From Eleusine coracana subsp. coracana (Eukaryota; Streptophyta; Magnoliopsida; Poales; Poaceae): a stretch of DNA of 64,000 nucleotides. The notes beneath the pieces were generated by a model. The model saw nothing but the letters and a program-made list of their open reading frames with translations. It did no database searches and was not told the DNA's origin. The DNA is taken from contig CM064426.1 of assembly GCA_032690845.1 (NCBI GenBank), positions 65,014,631 to 65,078,630 on the forward strand, given 5' to 3'. How positions within the stretch are numbered: the stretch's first letter is position 1; each line of letters opens with the position of its first letter. The translations under genes were made by a program, and so were the position numbers. This document shows positions 22,616-33,989 of the stretch, in pieces.

Positions 22616-23244
22616 TGTAACACCCAAATTTAAAACACTAAATTACTCGGAGAAAAATCACAATGAATATCAAATTTTTAGTTTGTAATACGATCTCATG
22701 ATTTTAATTTTCTTTTTTAAACAAAACCTCGCTGAATAATTAAAATTTTGATCATAATAAATCTTGATGAGTGCTTGTTTTTCTTTTGTTGCAATTATTT
22801 GGTTGCGTGTCACTTCATTTTAAAACTCCAACTGATTGAAACCTACCAAAAAATCTAACATCCAAAATTCCTAGAGAAAAAGAACAAAGCCTTTTCCTTC
22901 CTATCTCTCCCCTGGGCCGACTCCCATCCCCTCCTCTCCTTCTCGGCCCAGTCCAGCTCCCTCTCCCCTTCACTCCTGCTTGGGCCTCACGCCCCCTCCC
23001 CCCCCTTTTGGCCCAATGCTCAGGCCAACTCCTTTACCCTTTGCTTCGGGGCCACGCAGGTCTTCGTCGACCCACCAGAGCCGCTGCTCACCCTCCTTCT
23101 CCCCTCGCACAGGCCACCTTTCTCCCTTTGGCCCATCACGGCCCGCCCATGCAAGCCACCTCCCTTGGCCCAGCCTGATCCACGCCTCGCCTCCTTCTCC
23201 CCCTGCCTGGGCTGCACGCGCGCCAAGAGGTCGACCCGGGACAC
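22616..23244 (+). repeat. Fragment of a different gypsy-type LTR
   Basis: It begins TGTAACACCCAAATTTAAAA, the TGTAACACCC start typical of Tekay/Del-type LTRs. It runs through a C-rich block (22905-23230) like those in the Tekay LTRs at 37.9 and 46.6 kb, though the sequence differs. It stops abruptly where the Sirevirus-2 LTR begins. No internal region or partner LTR was found. Confidence 0.55.
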
Positions 23245-25148
23245 GGACCAAGTGACTGAGGGGGGAGGGGGTGAATTGGGAACTCGCTATATGCACGAAA
23301 TTCGCCAATTCCTAAAACCGATCACTCAAAACAACTTTCATGCAATTCTAGTGGTGATCACACTAATAAGATAATAAACCTATGAAAGGAACAATAACCT
23401 AAGCATACTAGTAGATCATACAAAGACAATACAAGTCCTATGCAAGTTAGTCATCAAAGACAAGTGGAAGCACACATCAAGCTAGCAAAGTAGCCTACTC
23501 ATGCAAAGCTACTAGATCATCAAGTACAAGATAAGCACACAAGCATGAGTAGCACAATACATACTACAACGATCAAACAAGCCAATGCAACTCCTAGACA
23601 TCCTAGTGGTCAAAAGTGGAAGCTAAAGCACAACTAGCAAGCATGAAGCCTATTCATGCAATTCTACAAGATAATCAACTAGAGCAAGGTAAGTACACAA
23701 GCATGAATAGCACAATATGTAAATGTAGAAAGTAATGCATCAAAGTAAGGAGAGTAAGAGATGGGTCATGATTTTTTTCTAAGGTATCAGAGGATGGCGC
23801 CTTTCCCTACTCCTCATTGGACCACTCCCGCCAGAGTCCCGGTCCCTCCCGCCACCAATGTGGAGTTCTCGCCCACGAGCCCGCAATCACTCCCGGAGTG
23901 AAGACACGGTGCGCGTCACCGCTGTCACCAAGGCACAAGCTCGCCTCTCTCGAGAACTTGCCGGGCTCCCCGAGCCGTCACGGGCCCTCACTAGCAATGC
24001 TCCTTTCACCGATGGGGTCAAACCGGGTACAAACGTTTGACCACCTTCATAACCGATCATGATAGGCTTGATCTCCGTCACCTAACCGGTCTAGGTCTCA
24101 CCATAGACCAAGAGTAACAACCTAGATCACACCCTTAAGGACACCCTAGCCTTAGATGTGCATCAATTCTCAAGTTACTCTCACTAGCACTCTCAAGATA
24201 TGCAATATCTCCTCCTAGTGCTCTCTTCTTTTCCTCTTAGCTCTCACTGAATGCTCCAAGTTATTCCACTGTCCAAGAGAGGTCTCGAAGACCCCAGCAA
24301 TAAAGTTATATAGGCTTCCAACCTCCAACTAGCCGTTGCTCCATGAAATCAGCCTTCTGGGCGTACTGACCGGACTGTCCGGACACTGCCTGACCGGACC
24401 GTCTGGTCACTGCAGATCCTACTTCAACGGCTCTGCCCACTGCTAATCTCCATGCTGACCCGACCGTCCGGTCTCTCCACTACAAAAACATTCTAGAGCT
24501 CGCTTCCTCGCTGCCCAGAGTCGACTTGTACAAACTGGATCATTCGGTCTATAGATGGGACCATCCGGTCTCTATAGACTTCAACTCTGGCAGTTTCCTC
24601 GCTGAGTCTTCTTGCTAGATTTCCTGTTCTCCTAGTCACCATATAGTCCGGTCTCCACTGACCCCTCTGTCCGGTCACTATGTCCAGAAGCTAAAACTCC
24701 TCTTCCTTGCTTCACTTCGTTTCCCTGCTTTTTCAAGCAGCTCTTTGGCTTCTCCACTATCACCTAGTGCCTGTGATTTCACTAAGCATCCATACACATC
24801 ACCGACTAGACATGATCTAAGAGATATGACCTAGACCCCCTTGATTGTCCGGTTTTTTCTATGAACTCAAATCCCTAACAACTAGAGAAGTGTTCCCAAC
24901 ACTTGCTCCATAGCTTGTCCTTAGCCTTGATCCATCTTCATCAACCCTCGGATTCCGTCAACCTCACAAGCCTCCATGCTTGTGGTCATTGTCATCCACT
25001 GCCAAGACAACCGTCATCAATCATCATGGAGTAAAAAAGGTTTTCTACACGAACAACCCTCGTGTAGACATTAGTCATATTTTATGTTTTTCATTCATCA
25101 CCTAAATATTGATACCTCGGGATAACCTCAATGGTCATGATCCTTATA
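23245..25148 (-). repeat. 5' LTR (or second LTR) of Sirevirus-2
   Basis: The sequence is similar to 13102-15015 over its whole length, with small indels. The likely TATA box is at 24306-24312, and palindromic motifs such as ccggactgtccgg (24368-24380) recur. The internal-side neighbour is not a primer-binding site but the end of the foreign LTR fragment, so an internal deletion or a separate insertion is needed to explain it. Confidence 0.72.
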
Positions 25149-25898
25149 GTCATGCATGCCATACCTCCATCACGACAGGGGAGCCAGTTCCGTCCCGATA
25201 CCAAGCTAGATTACGAACCCGAACCAGATTTCAGCCTGGAGTCTTTTTTATTCCTTTCTCCTGTGTTCGCCTCTTCCTGTCTCTCTCCATTTGTAACCTT
25301 CATGTTTCCTTTCATGGTGTCAGCCAACAACATAGGAGAGCGGCGCCGCCTTTCGCCATGTCGTACACTTCACCGTCGACGAGCACCTGGACCTCAGTAG
25401 TTGCTGTGCGAAAGGGATCAGAGTTAGACCATCATCACAGTTCTGATCAATTTTTTCCCACCACCTTCCGCAGCAGATCAATTCAATCAGCTTCCTGCGT
25501 CTAGTGTTATGTGTCCTCAGTGCAATGATATGAAACTATATTATCTCAATATTTTAGTATATCCATAAGCTAAGTATATTTCTTTCATCATCATTTTAGC
25601 AATATATGACCCTAAAAATATTTTATTAACTGCAACTAAAGAAAATTACATCAGAGCTAGGCGGGAAGATCATGTTGCCTCACTCTATGTAGACCCTCGC
25701 CATCAAACCACGGTGGTATGGAATAGACAAATTTAAGAACAAGTTTCATTACGCAAGATGGGATGGTCAATGGCAATCCATAATAATATGATACATTGTA
25801 GACATAAATTAATTCGTATTAAAAAATAAGTATATGGCATACAATGGTTATAGAGATTTTACTCTACACATAATGTGAAATGCAGGTGCCACGCAAGA
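25149..25898. other. Unassigned interval between Sirevirus-2 and the Helitron
   Basis: Short unrelated ORFs occur (for example 25109-25504, whose start lies in the LTR). No conserved motif, terminal repeat or RNA gene was recognised. Confidence 0.3.
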
Positions 25899-26440
25899 TC
25901 TCTACTATAAAGGCTAAACATCCCTCCGAAAATCTGTTACCCTGCCAATATCTAGCCCTTCTAATCTCAGCCTTTGATCTTAATCACGTTTTTATTCTTA
26001 ACCATTTGATTAGCCATTTAAATGGGCCCTGTGGGACCACCGTGACGCTCATCACGTTGTTTACAGAATGCCAGTTTGTTTCTTCCCTTTTTTGCTTACT
26101 TTTTTCACCCAACCTCCAGCTTACCTGCCCGCTTATACCCGGTCAATAAATTTCCTTGATTGCAGGCCTGATTGACTCGCAACTTTATTTCCTTCCATGG
26201 TTTGCTAAATTTCCTTTTTTCAACACCGCACCTTTTCTTTCCTTTCGGTTACCCACGCATGCCGTGTCCCAAACCGTCAATAACTCTGCGTGATTTCTTT
26301 CCCTAGCTGAGCATCGAGGTGAGGAGGGTGGATACCCGTTGCCCCTGTTCCATCTTCCCTCTCGTGCGTCGTTTTTTTTTTTGCGCCCATGCCGCCGCGT
26401 CGGTGATATCTGACCCCGCCAAAAGAAAGCGCAATCCGCA

Positions 26441-26957
26441 CACATGGAGACGCCTCAAGATGATCACCCACTGGCTCATCGTGGCAGCGACAGATGGCCT
26501 TTTCTACCCGTAAGAGATTCTTCCCATCACCTTTTTATCTAAAAATTTCTTCCCATCTCCCTCGCCATGCAATTCCATTTTGCCGATGCGGCTCCAAGAT
26601 CTGTTCTCCATTCCTTGTATGTGCTTCCTGAATCCTGACAATCATTTCTTGATTTTTTTTTTTCTAGAAAAGAGCATCAGCAACTCTGCCGTCCCCTTCA
26701 CTCAGCCCAAGAACGCCACCGTCGTGGGACTGCACTGTGCTCCACGACATGTCGACATCACCAACGACTCCCATTGTGGGTTCACCGCAGGCGGACTCCA
26801 TGACAAGGCCCCCGAGTCCCCGACGCCACCGCTGCCAAGATCAGCCCCGGTCCCTGCCACAAGGATGACGTCCGGTGAGAGGGTTCCTACGTGGCTACTG
26901 GCTAGATCAAGGCCGGGAGTACATCATGAAGGTTATTATTGGTCAATGAAGTGTTAG
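26441..26957 (+). pseudogene. Captured gene fragment 1 (unrecognised)
   Basis: An ATG at 26443 opens METPQDDHPLAHRG and reaches a possible donor (cccgtaag) near 26508. After an AT-rich, intron-like stretch, an open block at 26672-26957 reads SISNSAVPFTQPKNATVV and then a Pro-rich part (ESPTPPLPRSAPVPATR). GC content is far above the surroundings, as expected for a captured exon. I do not recognise the protein. Confidence 0.35.
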
Positions 26958-27092
26958 TATGTCCACATCCACTGCATAAGAAAATTTTCCTCCCTGGGAA
27001 TTAGATATCCTCTTCTTCATTAACATTTATCTGACAGATCATGGGATTTAACATATGCCCTGACATAATAGTGGGGCATGCCCTGACATAGT

Positions 27093-27470
27093 TTGGCTTT
27101 CGTTAGTCAACTACATTTCTATAAGGATTCAATTAAAATAATGCAATTCATTTTCATTTGTTCTCTTTTTGTTTTCTTTTCCGGAATTACTGCAATTAAT
27201 TTTCATCTAAAGGGGCGCTTTCAGCTTGCTGGCAGTGAAAGGCATGAGCAGATCCATGGGGACCCAAATGAGCAGATTCAACTATATTTTGAATGCACAG
27301 CAGGGGAAGAGAATTGTCATAATACCAAAAGAGATTGGAGAGCGAATTGCTGGGTTGACTGGGCAATTATCAATGAGGAACGGGTGGAGCTAGCAAATGG
27401 ATGTGTCTGTCGCATTCTGAAACATAGCCTGGTTGGTGCACTCGAGCAGCTTGTATAGAGAATGGAGAGG
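27093..27470 (+). pseudogene. Captured gene fragment 2 (unrecognised, two open frames)
   Basis: One frame is open from 27093 to 27458 (121 codons; GRFQLAGSERHEQIHGDPNE). Another frame over 27208-27395 reads SRFNYILNAQQGKRIVIIPK followed by EIGERIAGLTGQL. The second has the more protein-like composition and begins just after an AG that could be a splice acceptor (ctaaag at 27207). I do not recognise either product. It lies inside the Helitron, so it is probably one exon of a captured gene. Confidence 0.35.
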
Positions 27471-28683
27471 TAAAATAGTCATTCTTGTCTACGCGAGGAT
27501 ACTTTGCATATAACATAGTATCTTAGAACAAGACAATCCTATACAGTTAACTTTGTGATTGCTTTTTGTGTACCATTCCATATGTTTGATACAATATATT
27601 TGCCATTGACTTCTTAGCTGTGGCTCAAAAATATTGTTTCTGTTTCCAGCACAACAGATTAGATTGATATAATATTTAATTTTGCCAAAAATACCTGCTT
27701 GTCATATCTTGTTCTGCATGAAACATTGAAATTCAGTTTAGTTTTGGCGTCTAATAGGTCATGCTTGTACATTGGTCCTATGTTGGAATTCGTTAAATTG
27801 ATAAAACCCTTTGTCGATTTCAGTAATTGTTGATGTTACTTCTTTTCTCTTATGAATTATGTGAAGCCTTTTATTTTCTGACCGTACCTTTTCACGTATA
27901 GGCTATTATAGTATAAATTTCTACCATAGGACATGAGCTATATATATCAGCAGAGAAGAAATGGTTCAGATCCTGTGCAACAAGATCAAATCAATAAGTG
28001 ATCCATGTAGTTGGAGTAAATATACTCCTATTTCCTTTGCCCGTGAATATATATTATATTGCTTGCATTATTATTGTTGAACTTTTCAGGACACTCTAGG
28101 TTATAAGCCTTCACCCGTACAAACTCAAATTTAGTTTAAGAGAACTCCAAGGTTCACTAAAAGAGAGTGGAGATGACTGGACAACTCTTCAATTTGGGAA
28201 TGATGATAGCAACATCCGGTGCACAACAACTTGAGAGCATGCGAGTTGCAAAAATGTCAAATGACTACATGGACCTTACTTTCTGTATAAGTTAAAATTG
28301 TACACATTAGTTACTTTTAATTTTATTAAATTTCCTCATCTAATAGCTAAAAATTGACATGTTCGCCTTAATTATTATGGGCCATGCCAGACAAAGTTCA
28401 CATGGTGGCATCTTTTCATACATCATAAAGGGAACGAGGTTGATCCAAAAAGGCTGGAGGATATGTTCAGATATGGCCCAAATAAATAGAGTGCCTTTAG
28501 TTGTTGCAAATCAGTAAGTCCATGATGCTCTATATGTTCATAGTTGTTTATTTGTTACTTGATCCATCTCTTGTAGTACTGGATCTATTCTATGTTTATA
28601 GGTTTACCTATCATTTAACTGTGAAGGTTTCTATTCTGTTATTGTAATTCAAATGTTGAATCAAAAAATTTCTTGTTCGATAT

Positions 28684-29170
28684 GACGACACCGACACCAA
28701 CATGGGCCAAAAGGTATGACTTCAAACATTTTGCACGTATATGAAATTTATTATTATTCCTATTCATTAGAATGGCCCGCAATCTCTTGGAAAATCGGGG
28801 CATGGCCGAGTGGGAGTACTAAGACACAAATTCTAGATAAAGGGATGGAGGAAAGAGAAAGATATATACAGATTAAAATATCTTGTCTGTCACTTAGTCA
28901 TACTAATAAAAATCACAGGCAGTATTACATTCTTATGTGTGCAAAACGCTTGAACTCATACCTTTTGGCCTATCATTAATTTTCTGGTGATCGAGTTTTA
29001 GCTGCTATCACTACCTGGAATGGAACTGATCCTCACATTACATTAAATCAGGTTAGCATGTCAATTATTTGTTATTAGAAGTATTGATCCTCAATTATTT
29101 AAAACATTTGCTCTATTATACCAATGTAGGATGGACAAGTATTAAAGATGTAATTTATGGTCGATGTGTT
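28684..29170 (+). pseudogene. Captured gene fragment 3 with exon-intron borders
   Basis: A short block (TTPTPTWAKRYDFKHFA) near 28690 is followed by tattcattag and then, in another frame, GDRVLAAITTWNGTDPHITL (28986-29051). That block ends at a donor-like aatcaggttag, and the next acceptor-like aatgtag precedes a few codons (DGQVLKM) and a stop near 29152. This alternation of open blocks with AT-rich, GT-AG-bordered gaps is what a captured multi-exon fragment looks like. No family was recognised. Confidence 0.35.
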
Positions 29171-29750
29171 GTCTTTTTCTCGAAATGGATATGGACCCAG
29201 TCTATCCGAAGATATCAAAAACTGACTTGAACACATAAAGAAGGGCTGAATTTGAATGTGCACTTGAATATAGCTGTCACACTTTATATATTTACTTTAC
29301 CCATGCACGTCCCCATTTACTGGTATAAGGGACAACTCTTTTTGTGATTTTGAAAAAATAGATAAATTTGGCTAAGTGCATTAATGTACTAAACATCTTG
29401 TTTTTTTAGTTCGATTGCTTGTTGAACATTGAGGTGATTCACAATATTTCTATATTTTTTATATTTGTTGGAAAGCATGTAGGTGAAGTAGTTAAAGTAT
29501 GATGTTTTGTTTGTCCAGTGGTGCTTCGTCCTCTATATCTATGCCTGGAGTTTCGCCATCTTGTGTTGTCATTTCTTTTTATTCAGAAGCCTTAATGTTA
29601 GTGGCATCTTCGCAAGTGCATGTGTTTACTTTATAATTGGATTCTTACACTAAGTGCTACTATATTTTTCAAGTGATAATAATAGATTATGCCACTAAAT
29701 TAATTGGCAACAAAGACAGCACGTGCGTGTCGCACATGCAAAATAGTAGT

Positions 29751-30582
29751 ATGCTTAAGTACTTGAACAAGGTTGGTATGACAATCTGAAATGTGGCATC
29801 GTGAAGACCATCAAAGGTTATTTAATAATATCGATCCTAAAGGAGATAATATATTGCCAAACAAAATATGAAAGCATCTTTAAATCTGTATAAGGGCCCA
29901 TTTCGAAAAGCTTATGGAACAACTTTAGCATTGTTAATGACATAGAGTCTGCCAAATAGGTTAGATCAAAACAGCTTATGGCCATAAGCACCTATAAACC
30001 GTTTCCAATTTCGTACTAGTATAAGATGTTTTGCCCAAGCCGAAATTATAGTTTTTACATCTCACCCTAACAAACGGGACCTATGTGCACCATACGAGAT
30101 CATGTCTACTACATTGCAATAGAAAAGTCGTTTTAATACAGTTGCTTACTAATATTTGCCGGTCTACTAGATTGATCTGGGTCGTCGTCAACTTTATTCC
30201 ATTTTTCAATCACTGATAGCCAGGCTACAAGTCCATTTCTAAATTTAATGTTAAACTACTGTGACGTTGCCAAGCACACATCATGGTTTTCACCCAAAAC
30301 TAAAAAGTACTGTATTACTAATAAACTATGCCACTATGGTATTTTATCTGATCTACCTGTAAAACTATGGCTTTCGAATACTGACATTTCAAAATACCAT
30401 GGCATTCAAAACATACTCAGACATGTAGAGGGAACATGTATATGGGAGCAGGCAACCAGAGAAGGAAAGTCGCATTCGTATGTGCGTGGGTGAGGGGTTC
30501 AAGCCCCATGCCCACCGTTTCTCCATGGCGATGACCGATGAAGCAGGGAGTAGTGGAAGATTTTTTGTAGTTTGTTATGAAA
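29751..30582. other. Interval with a possible MITE and no gene
   Basis: Imperfect inverted ends gggcccatttcg (29894) and caaacgggacc (ends 30081) suggest a small hAT-like MITE of about 190 bp, but the target duplication is unclear. Near 30497-30507, ggttcaagccc resembles a tRNA B box without a supporting cloverleaf. The rest is AT-rich with no ORF support. Confidence 0.35.
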
Positions 30583-30874
30583 TCTCTACAACTTATTAAT
30601 TGAGGCGCGGTCGTTCACTTCGTGGCCACAAAGTTAGAGATTGAATCCAAATCGGTTTTATACCTTTCATATTAAGTATCAAATTTTAAAAATCATAACT
30701 CTCGCGTCCGGAGTTCAAATCAAACAAACTCGAACTCTATCTTGTATTTCTCAAAAAATTTTACAACTTTGGTATTCAATGGACTCATAGATTCGGAAGT
30801 ATTTGTGTTTAAATATAAGATGCAAAAATATATGTTTCGATTTGGACTCCTCTATGGACGTCTCCTTGCAGGGC
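30583..30874 (+). mobile_element. 5' portion of a second Helitron of the 18-451 family
   Basis: It starts TCTCTACAACTTATTAATTG after an A, identical in its first 20 bases to the Helitron at 18-451. Sirevirus-1 interrupts the sequence at 30879; the right-hand continuation would begin at 50963. No hairpin plus CTRR end was identified downstream, so the extent is unknown. Confidence 0.5.
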
Positions 30875-30879
30875 CTATA

Positions 30880-31666
30880 TGAAGGTGCATCTAGACCCCT
30901 AATTTGATTTTGGTGATTGGCGCCAATACAATTAAGAATGGACTAACCTTTTGATGAGTATGTGTGTAGAAAATAGTTCAAATATCAATGACAATGTACA
31001 TTGGAACAAAAAGGGGAGAAAAGAAGATTGAAAAAGTGCTTCAATGATGAAATTCAAAAATATGCTCAAAAATGAAGTTCATAAAGTTTTTGTTTAATTT
31101 TTGAGTATAGGAAAAGTCGTACTATCAAGAGGGACACAAAAGTGTGAAGTAATGATGAACTAAGTGCAAAATCCAAATTTTATTGCTAGTGGAAAGCCAA
31201 GTTCGATCTTTGTGGTCACTTGGAGAGGTTAGGGTTGAAAGAAACCCGGTCCTTTATGGATCCCTCAACGAAGACATAGGCTTCTTTGTGGAGCTAAACT
31301 TCGGTGAACAAATCTTGTGTCTTTCTTGTCTCCTCTTACTTTCTTGTCATTTATTTGTTCTTGCTCATAACTTGCTAGTTAGGGTTTGCTTCTTATTCCT
31401 CTAATTAACTTGTGTAGGTTGCTCGCTAGGTGTTCTCCTTAGTTCTACAGCTTCCTCTAGCTTATAATTACTAGCTCCTAGCTTGCCTTGCACTAGTTTG
31501 AAGTTTTAATCGACCGATCTATTTTTCAATCACGTGCCATCGGACAAGTCCATCGGACTTTCCTCACAATCATCGGACAAGTCCGACACTGCGCATTTAA
31601 CTTTTATTATTAAGTGGTTTTTAGGGATAATTGCCTATTCACCCCCCCCCCCTCTAGGCACTTTCA
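30880..31666 (+). repeat. 5' LTR of Sirevirus-1 (internally deleted)
   Basis: It starts TGAAGGTGCATCTAG and ends CACTTTCA. Compared with the 1481-bp 3' LTR it lacks the part equivalent to 49781-50474. That part holds the TATA box and most of the palindromes, so this LTR probably cannot drive transcription of the element. Confidence 0.88.
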
Positions 31667-31668
31667 AT

Positions 31669-31680
31669 TGGTATCAAAGC
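31669..31680 (+). other. Primer-binding site of Sirevirus-1
   Basis: TGGTATCAAAGC begins 3 bases after the LTR. It complements the 3' end of initiator tRNA-Met, with one change from the usual TGGTATCAGAGC. Confidence 0.8.
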
Positions 31681-31719
31681 AATGATCTTCTAAAAAGCTT
31701 AACCACTTGAAGATTAAAG

Positions 31720-33972
31720 ATGTCAAATCTGGGAGAAGAACCAACTACCGCTCTCTCAATCAAAGATGGTGCTGGCGGTACTCATGATGGAGATGATGTA
31801 GTTGGAAGACATGATGCTCAACCAAGAACCTACAACAATGTCATGTTTGATTATGAAGATCTCAAAGAGGATCGCATTGGGCAAGGGTCCGGTAGGCTTC
31901 CGTACTTTGATGGACAATTTTATGACCATTGGAAATGCAAGATGATGATGTACTTGGAATCTATGAGTCCGCATGTTGCAAGCATAACCGAGAATGGTTT
32001 CTTGTGGGAAAATAGAGATAATCCAACTCGAAAGGATGAACTCAACATCCATCGCAATGCCATGGCGGCTAGTGCAATTGTTTCCGCACTTAGTGCCACC
32101 GAATATGACAAAGTAGCCGGAATCAAGAATGCCAACCAATTGTGGAGAAAGCTTGAGGTTATATATGAGGGTATTGATTCCGTGAAAGATGCAAGGCTTG
32201 AAGAATTGCAAAATGAGTTCAACTTGTTCATCATGGGTTCGGAAGAAGGCCCAAAAGAAGTTCATGATAGACTCATGAGAATTGTGAATCAAAGAAGAAC
32301 ACTTGGAGCTAGAATGTCCGACTTGGATATCAACAAGAGACTATTACAAGCATTGAGACCATGGGATTGTAACAGTTGCTCAAACATTAGAGAGAAGGAC
32401 AATTTCAAAACCTTCTCCACCGATGAGGTACTTGGGAAGCTTCTATCCCAAAAACAACAAAACGATCAAGCCAACAAGATAAATGTGTTGGTCAAGCAAA
32501 TTGCAGAAGCAAATGGTGACAAGAGTGATGTGGCACTCAATGCCACAAGTGAAAAGAAGCAAGAGAAGAAGAAGAACAAAGTAGTTGATTCTAGTAGTGA
32601 AGATAGTGATAATGAGATGGCCTTGCTTGTAAGGAGATTCAAATCATTTCTCAAGAAGGATAGTTACAAGAAGAAAAGTTTTGACAAGGGCAAAGTAAGA
32701 AGGTCAAAAAGGACTTGCTATGAATGTGGTGATGAAGGACATTTTATTACGGAATGTCCGAAGAAGAAGAACAAGGAGGAAAGAAGAAAAGACAAGCATC
32801 ACAAGAAAGACAAGACATACAAGAAGCATAGAAGAGGTGAAGCTCATATTGGTCAAGAATCGAACTCCGATGATTCATCCTCCTCATCATCTTCCTCCTC
32901 CGAATCCGACTCGGATGAGGGAGGCATTGCTTCACTTGCCATCGGCGTTACTCCCACCAACACCTCACTATTTGGGAGCTTGAGTGATGATGATGACAAT
33001 ACTCACACGTGTTTAATGGCAAGAGGATCGAAGGTAACAAAATCTAAACACAAATGTTCCTCTTATGCTAGTAGTAGTGATGATGATGATGATGATGTTG
33101 CAAGTGCTTCACTTCCCAAAATGCTTGAATTCATGCAATTGCTTGAGAAACAAAAGGAAGAAAATGATAGACAAGAGGAGCTTCTTGAAAAACAAGAAGA
33201 CTTGCTTATTCTTGAAAAGAAAAAAAACCTTGAACTAGAGAAGCTTCTAGAAGTTGAAAGAAATAAAAATGAATAATTAACCTTGTCTATCACTAAAATT
33301 GAGAATACTTGTGAAAATGTTAAAAGTACTAAAGATAAACTTCAAGAGAAATATGAGGATTTGGAAAAGACTCATAAGTCCCTTGAAGAACAATACAAAA
33401 TCCTTTCAACCTTCACATCTACTTCCACCAACAACTCTCATGCTTCCACTAGCAAAGGATGTGATAGGTGCTATGACATTGATGTTGATGCTTGCGCTAC
33501 TAATGTGAAATTGATTGATGATTTGAACAAGAAAGTGAGGGCTCTTGAAAGCAAGATACAACAAGGGAAGAATGTTGTTGACAATGAAAAGGCAAAGTAT
33601 GCAAGAGGTGCATACGCATACACTAGAATGCCCCATGTCATGGATGGCATTGGCTATGTTGAGGGTGCCAAGCACAATGCACGGGAGAACAAGAATGGGA
33701 AGGAATTCCTTAAGTTCACCAAGGAAGGATCTTATCAAAAGAAGCAAGCCAAGAACATGAACACTAACCATTCTTATTTTGCTAATGATTCTCATGTTAA
33801 TGTGCCTAATCCTACATGTGCACTCTTTCATGACTTTGATGCTTCATATGTGCTTATGAGAAATGTGCATGGTCGTGTATATGCCAAATATGTTGGGCCA
33901 TGCAACAAGAGGCCAAAGGCTTGTGTGTGGGTTCCCAAAGTACTTGTGACTAATGTGAAAGGACCCAAGTAA
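31720..33972 (+). pseudogene. Gag of Sirevirus-1
   Basis: Frame 31720-33276 (518 codons, ATG 40 bases after the primer site) has the copia gag domain: GRLPYFDGQFYDHWKCKMMM, ALSATEYDKVAGIKNANQLW, LEELQNEFNLF. Next come a Lys-rich region, the zinc knuckle CYECGDEGHFITEC (CX2CX4HX4C), a Ser/Asp-rich stretch and a coiled coil (EKQEENDR-like heptads). A TAA ends it. A second frame, 33283-33972, continues the coiled coil (KLQEKYEDLEKTHKSLEEQY) and the gag-protease spacer. Gag would form the particle and bind element RNA. The break inside the coiled coil is in a long, Sirevirus-like gag, so this is a late lesion. Confidence 0.88.
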
Positions 33973-33989
33973 ATTTGGGTACCTCAAAA

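Larger units (their letters stand above)
13102..25148 (-). mobile_element. Sirevirus-2: decayed Ty1/copia element with nested insertions
   Basis: Two similar sequences of about 1.9 kb in the same orientation (13102-15015 and 23245-25148) bracket the region. Between them are a polypurine tract, a long 3' untranslated part and the last part of copia RNase H, then the CRM-like element and a foreign LTR fragment. Palindromes built on ccggactgtccgg in the LTRs and repeated agggggag motifs are hallmarks described for Sireviruses. No target duplication or tRNA-Met primer site was found, and gag, protease, integrase and most of RT are missing. Two independent insertions remain possible. Confidence 0.65.
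25899..29750 (+). mobile_element. 3.85-kb Helitron with captured gene-like fragments
   Basis: The 5' end TCTCTACTATAAAGG at 25899 follows an A. The 3' end has a hairpin with 9-bp arms (gcacgtgcg at 29720-29728, cgcacatgc at 29732-29740, one mismatch), followed 6 bases later by gtag and then T. The expected CTAG thus carries one change. No Rep/helicase domain is seen. Instead there are several exon-like blocks with splice-site-like borders, as in grass Helitrons that capture gene fragments. Confidence 0.65.

Noticed and set aside
22970..23308. Overlapping GC-rich ORFs of 70-112 codons on both strands
   Set aside because: Part of an LTR fragment with a biased C-rich sequence; no motif and no consistent frame.
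30497..30507. tRNA B-box-like ggttcaagccc
   Set aside because: No A box at a suitable distance and no cloverleaf; kept only as a note.
31756..32292. 178-codon minus-strand ORF
   Set aside because: It is the complement of Sirevirus-1 gag, which has the recognised domain on the plus strand.
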